DNA of 64,000 bases from G963556115 sp963675945. GTDB lineage: Bacteria; Planctomycetota; SZUA-567. The notes beneath the pieces were generated by a model. That model had not been told where the DNA came from. It worked only from the letters and a program-made list of their open reading frames with translations, and did not search any database. Each line of letters opens with the position of its first letter. Within the stretch, counting starts at the first letter, position 1. The stretch spans positions 3,782,001 through 3,846,000 of the forward strand of contig OY780932.1 in assembly GCA_963675945.1 (NCBI GenBank), written 5' to 3'. A program made the position numbers and the translations under genes. This document shows, piece after piece, positions 34,982-44,400 of this stretch.

Positions 34982-36895
34982 CTAACTATTCAAGACCCCA
35001 CGCAGGATACCGACTGCAGCCTCCCGCGCCACATCCTGCGGATCAGCAAAGGCCATATCGGCTACATCGGCAATATTATTCTCCACATCGGCATCCGTCA
35101 TTGCCTTGAGTGCAGCTACCCGCACCGCCAGAACCGGACTGGTCAAGAAGCTCGGCCAGTCAAGCGTGCAACTGCTACGGACGCTCTGCGGCAAGTTAGA
35201 GAAGGTATAGAGCAAATACGCCTGTTCCTGCTCCGACACTACTTTCAGAGCCTTGACATACTCACGGTGAAACCTACTCGCCGCGATCGTCAGACATAGC
35301 TGCGCTCCGGTAATCTTCGCTTCAGCTTTAACTGCCAACTGGGCAAAGAACTGCTCAAAACCCCCACTGATATCACCCGGCTTCACTCTAGAGATCACCG
35401 CCGAAACCTCACGCAACCGGGTATCGGAGGCCAAATCCAGAAGCCTAGAGACCGAACCCCCGACTCCGACCATAATACTTGCAGTCAACTCCTCCATTAC
35501 CTCTAATTCCGAATAATCAATGGTTAGCTCAAGGAGTCGCGGTACCAGTCCCGCTCCCTGTACATACCCTGCCGCTTCAATGGCAAACAGGCTCAAAGCT
35601 GTCGGCACACTCTGGATATATTGAGCAATCACCGCCTCCAGTGATTCAGGCAGTCCTCGATCCTTGCCATATACCACCAGACGCTTGAGAACCACCTCAG
35701 CGATAAATGTCGGCGGTTCTTTTTCGAGTATAGCGGCAAACTCCAGGAGTCTTGCCGGGGTCAAAAGTTCTCCAGCCGCCTGTACCGCGGCATAAGCGAC
35801 CAGCATAGTGTCATAGGCGGTAGCGCGCTCAAGCACAAAGTCCCAGATATCCTCAGCCGCCAGTTTTGCCAACTGTTCCAGTAACCCGGCCAATACGATC
35901 GGCTCCCGGCTCTGCCGATATTTTTCCCTCAAGAACTCCTCCACCTCGCCATCAGTAAACATCCCGAGAATTCGTACTATCTCAAACTGCTCGAGTACCC
36001 CGCCGCCGGCAAACTTTTTCTCGGCAAACTCCAGCACCACGCTATAATCAAATCTTCCTATAACCTTCCGACACTCACCCACAACCAGACTGCAGAAACG
36101 ATCATTTATTATCAGATTGAAGAGCACCTCAACCGCATCAGCCGGCGCTATCCTGCCGACAGCCCGCACTGCATGTTGACGCAAATTATCCGAATTAGAG
36201 ATATCATTGACGAGTGCCACCAACTGCTCACAACTCTGCAGTGGAGCTTTGTCAGCAAGTATACGGCAAGCTTCTATCCGTATCCGATCATCCGTATCCT
36301 CCTGCAAAACTGCAGCAATACGTTTTACCGCCAACTGACCCGCAGCGGCATTGCCGAGTATCCCCAGTGCCTGCAAGCGCACCTCGATGTTTTCATGCTC
36401 CAGTAATTTTTCACAATGCCTGAGAACATCCCGGCTGTCGGAATTGGCCAGTACCTTGAGTACCGCCTGCACCACATTTACCTCAGGATCATCCAGCAGC
36501 CGTAACAGTTCTTGCTCAACCTCACTATCAATATCACCTGCCACCGCCTCACACGCCTTCTGACGTATAAGTTTTTCCTCAGACTTGAAGAGTTCGAGCA
36601 TCACCTCTTTACGCGCAGTATTGTTACAACTGCTCAAAGCTTTAAAAGCCTCATCCCGGAGTTCCTCGTCATTACTGAATACATAGTCCTTGAGCAGTAA
36701 CAGATATTCTGGATTGCTCCCCCCGGCAAGAATTCGGGATATGGTAATAGCCCGCGACGAACTGACCCGGCGCGCCTGCCGACAGAATTGCTCCAGTTCC
36801 TGTGGGCTCCCTTCCAACTCCCGAAGAATCTGCCTGGCTTTAACCGGGCTTGCATACTGTAATTTATTGAATTGAGCTTCAAACGGCGTATTCAT
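34982..36895 (-). CDS. HEAT-repeat protein within the pel operon
   Basis: Cytoplasmic solenoid protein of 637 aa with no signal peptide. Repeated pairs of helices of the HEAT type run through it, for example VNVVQAVLKVLANSDSRDVLRHC, IEVRLQALGILGNAAAG and VAREAAVGILRGVLNS at the end. Its start overlaps the PelE-like stop by 4 bp, so it is translated with the Pel inner-membrane proteins. No HEAT protein is part of the standard pelABCDEFG set. It could be a scaffold or regulator of the PelDEFG complex. No catalytic motif is visible. Confidence 0.85.
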   Translation of the reverse strand: MNTPFEAQFNKLQYASPVKARQILRELEGSPQELEQFCRQARRVSSSRAITISRILAGGSNPEYLLLLKDYVFSNDEELRDEAFKALSSCNNTARKEVMLELFKSEEKLIRQKACEAVAGDIDSEVEQELLRLLDDPEVNVVQAVLKVLANSDSRDVLRHCEKLLEHENIEVRLQALGILGNAAAGQLAVKRIAAVLQEDTDDRIRIEACRILADKAPLQSCEQLVALVNDISNSDNLRQHAVRAVGRIAPADAVEVLFNLIINDRFCSLVVGECRKVIGRFDYSVVLEFAEKKFAGGGVLEQFEIVRILGMFTDGEVEEFLREKYRQSREPIVLAGLLEQLAKLAAEDIWDFVLERATAYDTMLVAYAAVQAAGELLTPARLLEFAAILEKEPPTFIAEVVLKRLVVYGKDRGLPESLEAVIAQYIQSVPTALSLFAIEAAGYVQGAGLVPRLLELTIDYSELEVMEELTASIMVGVGGSVSRLLDLASDTRLREVSAVISRVKPGDISGGFEQFFAQLAVKAEAKITGAQLCLTIAASRFHREYVKALKVVSEQEQAYLLYTFSNLPQSVRSSCTLDWPSFLTSPVLAVRVAALKAMTDADVENNIADVADMAFADPQDVAREAAVGILRGVLNS

Positions 36896-37869
36896 GCCTG
36901 CCTCCCTTTCGCCCAGAACTCTACCGCCTCTTCCATTGCTTTAGGAACCTGCCCCAGTTCGAGTGCTTTTAGCGCATTCTCCCGGGTTATAACATAGTTA
37001 TTATTATGAAGGTACGACTCCGCCCTCCAGAGCCAACCTCCGGTATCATCAGGATACTCCTGAATATAGAGGTTGAATATCTTTATCGCCGACTCATACT
37101 GCTCCATCTGAAGAAGGATCCTTCCCACCAGCGCCAGCATAGTATTATCCTTCTCAAACGAGAGTGCATCCAGCGCGTACCCCAGAGCCGCATAGAGGTA
37201 CTCATCACGACGTGTACCTTCAACGATACCAAAGAAGACAAAATCAAAGTAGGTCTGAGCCAACTCGCTGATAATCCGTTCCTCTCTGGTTCCGCGGTCT
37301 TCATTCTTCAATTCCTGCAAACGCCGCTCAAGCCTCTTCTCCATCTTTCCGAGTACACTGGCGGCAAAAAACCGTACCTCGACCGAACCCATCTGCAACG
37401 CTTCGCGGAGAATCGCTGCCGTCTGCGGACTCTCCATCTGCGCCAGACCTTCAATAGCGACACGTTTTTGAATTATCGGCAAATCTGACTTGAGAATATC
37501 ACTCAGCGAATAAAGGTTCTGCGGATCCGGTTTGAACTCTCTGGATTCATGGGAGAAGAGTTCCCGATACTCTTCAGGATCTATATGCTGCGCATACTCC
37601 TCCACAATCCCCCGACGACCGCTACTGCGCGTAGCCATCGCCAACACCGCCACTCCAAGCGGACCGAGTATCGGCACACAAAAGTTAAAGGTTAGCGGCA
37701 GGGTAAGCCCCCGTACATTATACATGCGGTACTTGATGATAAACAGCCCCACCACCGAGCCGAGAAAATGCAGTACCAGCGCCAGCAAATAATCTTCATG
37801 ATAGAGCGCATTGAAGCCCGCGAAGCTCACGCACAAACAGATAATTAGCAGTATTATAGATATTATCAT
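36892..37869 (-). CDS. pelE: PelE-like membrane protein with TPR domain
   Basis: Inner-membrane protein of 325 aa (P. aeruginosa PelE 329 aa). Two or more hydrophobic segments occupy residues 1-85; a cytoplasmic helical-repeat region follows, with HEAT-like (VEVRFFAASVLGKMEKR) and TPR-like units (ESAIKIFNLYIQEYPDDTGGWLWRAE-type, near residues 260-300). In Pel systems PelE bridges PelD to PelF. It overlaps pelD and the HEAT gene by 4 bp at each end. Assignment rests on position, length and architecture more than on sequence identity. Confidence 0.8.
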   Translation of the reverse strand: MIISIILLIICLCVSFAGFNALYHEDYLLALVLHFLGSVVGLFIIKYRMYNVRGLTLPLTFNFCVPILGPLGVAVLAMATRSSGRRGIVEEYAQHIDPEEYRELFSHESREFKPDPQNLYSLSDILKSDLPIIQKRVAIEGLAQMESPQTAAILREALQMGSVEVRFFAASVLGKMEKRLERRLQELKNEDRGTREERIISELAQTYFDFVFFGIVEGTRRDEYLYAALGYALDALSFEKDNTMLALVGRILLQMEQYESAIKIFNLYIQEYPDDTGGWLWRAESYLHNNNYVITRENALKALELGQVPKAMEEAVEFWAKGRQA

Positions 37870-39194
37870 ACTGGCATATCCTCGTGATAATCCGCAAAGA
37901 CCTTCTCCAGCAACGAAGCCTCAGTAAGCTCATAATAAACAATATCCAGATTTATCGCCTGCTGCTGGGGATAAAGCTGCAACGTATCGAGCGCGACATT
38001 AATCTTATCCGCTACTATCTGCGCCCCCTCTCCCGGCGTCTGCGGCAGAAAGAGCACAAAATAATTACCCTCCTGCCCAAAGGATATTGTGTCGCTCACA
38101 CGTAGTACCGAACGCAAACAACTCGCTATCACCCCGAGTACCCGAATATCCTTGGTCATAACCTCCTCAACCGCCACAAACATCATTACCGAGGTGCTCT
38201 GATTACGCGAGAGAGTGAGTAACTGCCGCTTGACCTGATTCTTGAAGAGATGGAGACTCTCGACTCTGAGCCGCGCCTCTATCGGTGCCACCTCTCCCAG
38301 GGAGAATTTGAGACTCCAAAAATCCGCAGCCGCAGTTGCTTCCCGCAGAATCGTCCGAATAATCTCCTGCAACTGCAACCCCCACTCCGTAAACGGAATA
38401 TCCATACAGGCCAGAGCATGTACTGTAGGAGTACGCGTCGAATTCCAGCAAAGAGCCAGATCAATACCACTCTGCACCGCAAGTTCCGGATAATCCCTAC
38501 AGGTTGCCAAAGTATTCAATTCCTCGGATTTTAAGAGTAAAGGATAAGGCGCCGGCAACTCCTGCTTAGCATCAATCTCAGGGAATACGCGTTCCCACTT
38601 ATTTTCCTCCTTGATCCAATACTCTACCCTTCTCGCTTTGAGATACTTCTCAGCCAATAATACCGCATACTCTGTCACCATCTTCGGCTCCAGCGTATCA
38701 AACTTCATCAGGCTCTTGATAAAGGAGTAGCTTGAACGGGATTCAACCGCCACCTTTGACTCCAACTTCCGGTACTGCACCTCCAGCCCTGCTTTCTCCC
38801 CGGCAAGACTATCAGCCAAGTTTTTATTCCTGTCTGCCTGCTCCTGTAAAAATGCACTCTTCATCTTCGCCGAGTGCACCGCCTCACCGATAAAATGCCC
38901 TACCGCGATACACCCTGCCCCATGGAGCAAAAGTACCGGATCAAGAAATAATACATCACGTAATGACTGATAATCACCGGCTACTGCACTACTGATATCT
39001 ATCAATGCACAGATAATACCGAGTATCAAGCCTACCGGACTACCATACTTTACCGCCCCGATAATCACTAACAATAGGTACGGACTAAGGGTAAAGTGGT
39101 TGAAGAATGGATCTTTGGGGTGGAGCCAGAAACCGAGTCCATAGACCACTGCCAACAGTACCGCCATCTCCAGATAAGGTTTAAACTTTTTCAT
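37866..39194 (-). CDS. pelD: PelD-like c-di-GMP receptor
   Basis: Inner-membrane receptor of 442 aa (P. aeruginosa PelD 455). Four N-terminal membrane helices (about 8-105) are followed by a coiled segment (about 110-150), a GAF domain (about 155-300) and a degenerate GGDEF domain (about 305-430). The inhibitory-site motif RVSD is at residues 365-368; PelD of P. aeruginosa binds c-di-GMP through R367-x-x-D370. The catalytic GGDEF loop is replaced by QEGNYF, so it cannot make c-di-GMP. Binding should activate Pel synthesis. It overlaps the pelE-like gene by 4 bp. Confidence 0.88.
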   Translation of the reverse strand: MKKFKPYLEMAVLLAVVYGLGFWLHPKDPFFNHFTLSPYLLLVIIGAVKYGSPVGLILGIICALIDISSAVAGDYQSLRDVLFLDPVLLLHGAGCIAVGHFIGEAVHSAKMKSAFLQEQADRNKNLADSLAGEKAGLEVQYRKLESKVAVESRSSYSFIKSLMKFDTLEPKMVTEYAVLLAEKYLKARRVEYWIKEENKWERVFPEIDAKQELPAPYPLLLKSEELNTLATCRDYPELAVQSGIDLALCWNSTRTPTVHALACMDIPFTEWGLQLQEIIRTILREATAAADFWSLKFSLGEVAPIEARLRVESLHLFKNQVKRQLLTLSRNQSTSVMMFVAVEEVMTKDIRVLGVIASCLRSVLRVSDTISFGQEGNYFVLFLPQTPGEGAQIVADKINVALDTLQLYPQQQAINLDIVYYELTEASLLEKVFADYHEDMPV

Positions 39195-39228
39195 ATCTAT
39201 CCACCAACTCTACTAGGTTTAATTATAA

Positions 39229-39579
39229 TTACCTGAGTGCCCGCTCAACCCCCAGAGACAGCGCCGTCGCGGTAAAGGGTTTGGCAAGGAACATCACTCC
39301 CTCCTGCTCCAGCCTGAGGCGCTCGGTATTACTGACCGCCCGTGACGAGGTCACCAGCAATCTCCCTTTATACCCCTGCTCCACAATTTTCTTCAATACC
39401 GCCAGCGCCCCACCATCGAACATCCAGTCGATAATTACCAACTTGTAGCCATCCCAAGACACACTTTGAAGTGCCTCTTCCCGATTGATACTCTCCAATT
39501 CATACCCAAAGGTCGTGAGAATGCTCTCAACCACCCCCGCCAGGATTTTATCTTCATCAACATATAGAATCTTATTCAT
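39229..39579 (-). CDS. Stand-alone response-regulator receiver domain
   Basis: CheY-like receiver of 116 aa with acid pair D8/D10, phospho-acceptor D51 in VIIDW, switch T77 in LLVTSS and K100 in LAKPF. There is no output domain. It sits between pelC and pelD inside the operon, 34 bp from pelD, so phosphorelay input into the Pel complex is plausible. No histidine kinase is present in the window. Not part of the canonical Pel gene set. Confidence 0.87.
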   Translation of the reverse strand: MNKILYVDEDKILAGVVESILTTFGYELESINREEALQSVSWDGYKLVIIDWMFDGGALAVLKKIVEQGYKGRLLVTSSRAVSNTERLRLEQEGVMFLAKPFTATALSLGVERALR

Positions 39580-39593
39580 AATTCTCCCGTTCT

Positions 39594-40160
39594 CTACTCT
39601 CCAGGATTATATACGCGCTGAAAATTTTTGGCTAGTGATATTGTTATCTCTTCGGCAACTTCTGCCAGCGACTGCTCCCGTATCCAGGACATATTTCCGG
39701 TAGAGCTTGCCTGTTCCGCCCAGATCGTCTCCCCGGTCGCTACCGAAATTATCTGAATATTCAACCCGACTACCGGCTGCTCCCCGGCCCCATAAACATA
39801 TCTATACTCGGTTACCGCCCCGGTAATTACGGAATCCACGCCCAGGCGCTCCCCAAGCTTTACCGGTGAAAGGTACTCCCCATCATAAATCTCCAGCATA
39901 CTGCGCATAGTCGTCATATCGAGTATATCCAACTTGCTGTACTTTCTAAAAGCACAGTCCATATTTCGCATGATAATCAACCCTGCATTCGGTTCGGAGG
40001 AGAGATTCTCAAAAGGCAGAATCGCTACCCGCCCCAACTCACAACATACCGGTTGGCGCGTTCCCGCACCCGAGGTACTGCAACCTGTAAAGCTCAGAGT
40101 CAATCCGACTCCGATTACCGCCAGCACCAGCAACGTAACCACACTTAACTTATTCTTCAT
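39594..40160 (-). CDS. pelC: PelC-like lipoprotein
   Basis: Periplasmic lipoprotein of 188 aa (P. aeruginosa PelC about 172). The ATG at 40160 (MKNKLSVV) follows AGGGG by 7 nt; the start at 40208 would overlap the barrel gene. A signal peptide ends in lipobox SFTGC with the modified cysteine at residue 27. The mature part follows the CsgG/PelC fold (VAILPFENLSSEP, LGVDSVITGAVTEYRY). In Pel systems a PelC ring funnels the polymer to the PelB pore. It lies next to the barrel gene. Confidence 0.85.
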   Translation of the reverse strand: MKNKLSVVTLLVLAVIGVGLTLSFTGCSTSGAGTRQPVCCELGRVAILPFENLSSEPNAGLIIMRNMDCAFRKYSKLDILDMTTMRSMLEIYDGEYLSPVKLGERLGVDSVITGAVTEYRYVYGAGEQPVVGLNIQIISVATGETIWAEQASSTGNMSWIREQSLAEVAEEITISLAKNFQRVYNPGE

Positions 40161-40179
40161 TTTATTCCCCTTATTCAGC

Positions 40180-41475
40180 TTAAAATTTATAATTGAATCC
40201 CGCCCCATAATACCAGGTACTCCCCTGCGCCAGCCCGGTAGGTGCTTCCGAGTTCAGCGCAAAGGTACCGTAAATACGCGTCCGCGCCGAAGGGATATAG
40301 ATTAAGCGGGTGTCAAAGCCGTACAGCTTGCCCAGGCCGATATCACGCGCCGGGTCATACCCTACATACAGATCGGCCGTCGTCGCCAGCCGTGAGGTAA
40401 AGGCATAGGACGCACTGAGACCAATACGCTGATCGACACTCTCATCAACCACCGGTATCAATGCCACCTCTTCATTGCGGCAATAGTACTTAGAAGCCTG
40501 GATACGCGCATAAAGCCCGATCTTGGAGTCAATATTCTCACTGGAGAGATAATCCGCACTGAGAAATTCTTTGGGCAATTGCCGATACTCACGCTTGAAG
40601 AAGTCCCAGGTCAACCGCCCCCCGGCGAAGGGGTATGTGCCTTCATAGGTCTTCATACTGAAGGTATCCTTGGTCGTATACCTGAAGTCCACCCCGGTAT
40701 TGAGATCAAGCCTGAGCTTATACGTCAGTGGCAATGTTGCCTCAGCCAGTAAACCATTCTGTCTCCCGTTATTGTAGACCCCGATGGTATTCTCCGCCCA
40801 GGTATCCCAGAGCATGCCGGAGAGTTTCAGTTCGATGCCGCCACGGTTTACATACTCCAACCTGGCGCGCAGTCCCGGACTGACCACCGAGTTTGAACTA
40901 CTCACCACCAATCCTCCATACAGATTGAACTCAGGGCTGAAACGGTACCGGGCCTGAAATTCCGTACGTATCAGACCAGTAGAGATACTCGGCTGATCCC
41001 CATTATCGACCAGATCAAAGATACCGCCGATAAGACTCAGCCCCAGAGTAAGGTTATTACTCACCGGGCAGTAAAAATCCATGAATAGCCTGTCGATATA
41101 CTCGGCCGAACTGAACGAATTATCAAAGCCGAGAATAACCTCCGGTACATACCGGTTCGTAGTACCCACCAGAAACTGATTCACCCCGGCGAGTGTCTCG
41201 GCATTGCCCGGAACATAACTCTTGACTACCTGCAAGGGCATACCCAGAGGATAGGCCTTGAGCGTAACCGGCAAAATCTCCTGATTATTCGCATCCCCCT
41301 CAACTCCAGCCGCCAGCACCGCCTTACTGAATCCGCTGGAATCCGCGCTCAATTTCTGCGGAAAGCTGTCGAGCTTGATCACCAGGTAATCCGTCTCTGT
41401 ATCTGCGGCGAATACCAGCGTAACCGGCAAAATTACCAGTAACAGTAACCGTAATCGCCTCCATAGTCTATGCAT
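40180..41475 (-). CDS. Outer-membrane beta-barrel, PelB C-terminal-like exporter
   Basis: Secreted outer-membrane protein of 431 aa. The ATG at 41475 is preferred over the GTG at 41478. A signal peptide ends near residue 24 (VFAAD). From about residue 110 to the end, alternating aromatic and polar strands form a barrel that ends with the outer-membrane signal phenylalanine (FNYKF). In P. aeruginosa one 1193-aa PelB holds both the TPR region and this barrel; here the barrel is a separate gene placed 5 bp after the TPR gene. It should form the Pel export pore. Confidence 0.8.
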   Translation of the reverse strand: MHRLWRRLRLLLLVILPVTLVFAADTETDYLVIKLDSFPQKLSADSSGFSKAVLAAGVEGDANNQEILPVTLKAYPLGMPLQVVKSYVPGNAETLAGVNQFLVGTTNRYVPEVILGFDNSFSSAEYIDRLFMDFYCPVSNNLTLGLSLIGGIFDLVDNGDQPSISTGLIRTEFQARYRFSPEFNLYGGLVVSSSNSVVSPGLRARLEYVNRGGIELKLSGMLWDTWAENTIGVYNNGRQNGLLAEATLPLTYKLRLDLNTGVDFRYTTKDTFSMKTYEGTYPFAGGRLTWDFFKREYRQLPKEFLSADYLSSENIDSKIGLYARIQASKYYCRNEEVALIPVVDESVDQRIGLSASYAFTSRLATTADLYVGYDPARDIGLGKLYGFDTRLIYIPSARTRIYGTFALNSEAPTGLAQGSTWYYGAGFNYKF

Positions 41476-41480
41476 CACTC

Positions 41481-44400
41481 CTAGTTCTCCTCCAACTCCG
41501 GCAACACGACATCCTCGATACTGTCTGGGCTAGGACGCTGCAAGTAACGCGCCAGACGCGACTGCTGTTCATTCTTATTACTCAGTTCTCCGGCGATCAA
41601 GTCACGCGAACTCTCGATCCACGCCCCAATCTCCACCTCGGAATACCCCTTGGCGAGTTGCGCCGAGCTATTATCCGGCTCCAGCGCCAGCACCTTCTTG
41701 AGTTCAGTGATACCGTCCAAAAATCGGCGAGACAGCAACTCTGCCTCCGCCAGAATATTATCCCGCCTGGCAGCATTGAATTCGTTCTCACCTGCCGCCG
41801 CCACCGCCTGAGCCGTATACTTTGGATAATTATATGAATTATAAAGCTCTGCCAGATTGAGCTCGTACCCGTCATTCTTGCGGTCAAGCTCGTGAGCATA
41901 ACGTGCTTGCGCCAGCGCCGCATCAGGCTTACCCAAATAATAAGCGATGGAAGCAAGCATAGACAGCTCTCCGGCTCCCTGCTTACCGTTCTGCAATAAC
42001 TCCTTTGCCCGGGTGAAGGCCTCAACCGCCCCGACAAACCCGGCACTCTGCTTGAGCACCCCATACTCATACCAGACACTGGCTTCATCCGGATACGCTT
42101 GTAAATACGCCAGATAAATCCGATGCGCCTGAGGGTACTGGAAACAGGCGACAAAGAAACGCGCCAACGCCAGACGAGCCTCCTTATTCTTCGGATCGAT
42201 ATTACTCGCCACAGCGAACATCCGCCCAGCTTCGCGCACCTGTCCGACATCAAGTAACCCGTAACCCACCGTCAGCAGATCAGTCTCAACCTTAGAGACC
42301 TTGAGTCCCTCCAGCCTCTTAGCGTAAGTTACCGCTTCAGCCTCTCTGCCGAAGCTGACCAGACGGCTCACCAGTTTCGCCAGAAGCAGCGAAGACTCTG
42401 GTAGTCGCGCCGTAGCCTGCTGCAAAACCGTATACTCACCAACATAATCATTATGCTCAGCCCGCGCATCGGCAGCCCGCACCCAGTCCGCAACTTTAGC
42501 CTTGGGAAATGTTGTATAAAAATCGACTATCCTGTATTGTTTCTCAGCCTCTCCCAACCTGCCGTAGACATCTGCCAGTCCCAAACGTATATCCTTATTT
42601 AATCCGCTGGTCATGTCATCAGCCTTGAGATAAGCTTGCAGCGCTTGCTGATTCTCGCCGAATGACAGGTAGAGATACCCGAGCAAACTGTACTGATCCG
42701 CACTGAAGCCCTTGGTACCCAGTACCTTGGCAAAATACCGTCTGGCCGAGTCCTCCTCTCCGGCATTGAAATAGAGCGATGCCAGATTGAGATACACCGC
42801 CGAATCAGGGTTATAGAGTTCACTGACCAATTGATCAACCCGGATATAATTCTTCTTAAGGAAAGCAACTTCGATCTGCAGCTGCCTGAAATTATCGATC
42901 ACCTGTCGACGCGCACTGAGTTCCGCTCCAGAGAGGGTATACATATCTGCCTCCAGCTCCTTGATCACTCCGGCGATCACCTCGCTACCCGCTCCAGCCA
43001 TTATCTGTAGACGTTGTTGTGGATCCTGGGTCGCATAGAACTCAGTGGCGTAGAGATTTGCGAGCTGCTCCTCAGCCTGTAGGCGAAGCTTCTTATCCAG
43101 CCCCGTGCTAGCGAGTATCTTGGTCAGTTCCTGCTTGGCCTTGGCGTACTCACCCTTCTCAATATAATACCCAGCCAGACTTATAGCCGATTCGATATCT
43201 CCTCCAGCTGCATACTTCTCCAGTAATTTTACCCGCTGCTGCTCCAAGCCAAAGCGCGGCAGATACTCCATAAGCTGATAGTAATGCTCCCGCTCCTTGT
43301 CGAGGCTACTGCTTTTTATCGCCTGTGCATACACACTCTCAGTCAACTCCTTGAGCGACGTATCCAGCTTGAGCTCTGCATACACCCCGAATAGCTCGCT
43401 CACGTCATAAGCGCTAAGCTGCTTGTTCTTCTTGAGTTCACGGTATATAGCGAGTAAATCCTGGTATTTCTTCTCCTCCTTGAGTATAGCCGCAGCCTCC
43501 CGCAGAAGCTCCGGATTGCGGCTCTGCTGATAGAATTTTTGAAGAATTCTGGCGCGTATCGATTTATTCCCGAGTTTAGCGGTAGCATCAAGCGCTGACC
43601 AATAAAGATCATCCTCTGCCCCACTACCTGCAGTGAGAGCTTCCTGATAAAGGAGTTCCGCCACGGTTTGCGCCCCGGCTTTATCGCCTGCTTTGAGATA
43701 GAGTTCCAACATCTGGAGCTTCTCATAATAATTGAGCTTACCCAGAGCCAGAAGCTTCTTATCGATCTTGAGCGCCTCGGCATCCGCCCCCATCTCGGCG
43801 TACAGGTTACGCGCATCCAACAGAACCTGAAGATTATTGCTTCGCTGATACAGGCGCATATAGATATCTGCCTGCTCCCGCTTCTTCCCCGCCTTCTTAG
43901 CATAGTCTGCCGCAGCGAAGAAGATATCCTCGCTAATCGCGTTCGGATCACCCTGGAGTAACGCCTGATATACCTGCTCAAAATACCGCTCCGACTCCTT
44001 CTCTTTCCCCAACGCCAGATATGCCTCGGCAAGGAAGATATCAATTGCCAAACTCTGCTGGTTCCGCTTGAATAATTCCTTATCAGCCAGCGCCTTCCGG
44101 TACAGCGCCACAACCTTGTCCTGCATCTTGTTATTACGATAGATCTGTGCGGCATCAATAAGTAGACCGAGATCGCCATTCAATGCAAAAAGCCTCTGCT
44201 CATACTCGGCTCGCTGTAGACTCTTCCCGTCATTCGGCAGCACCGCCAGAATCTTCCAGTAGAGATCAAGCTTCTCCGGATACTTTCCGATTGCAACCTT
44301 GAGCTCTTTGAGTAAGAGTTCTTTTTGATTTGTCCATTCAAGCAAGGTAATATAATTCAGCCAGTCGGCATAATCCGCGTCATCAGAGGTTATAACCTTC

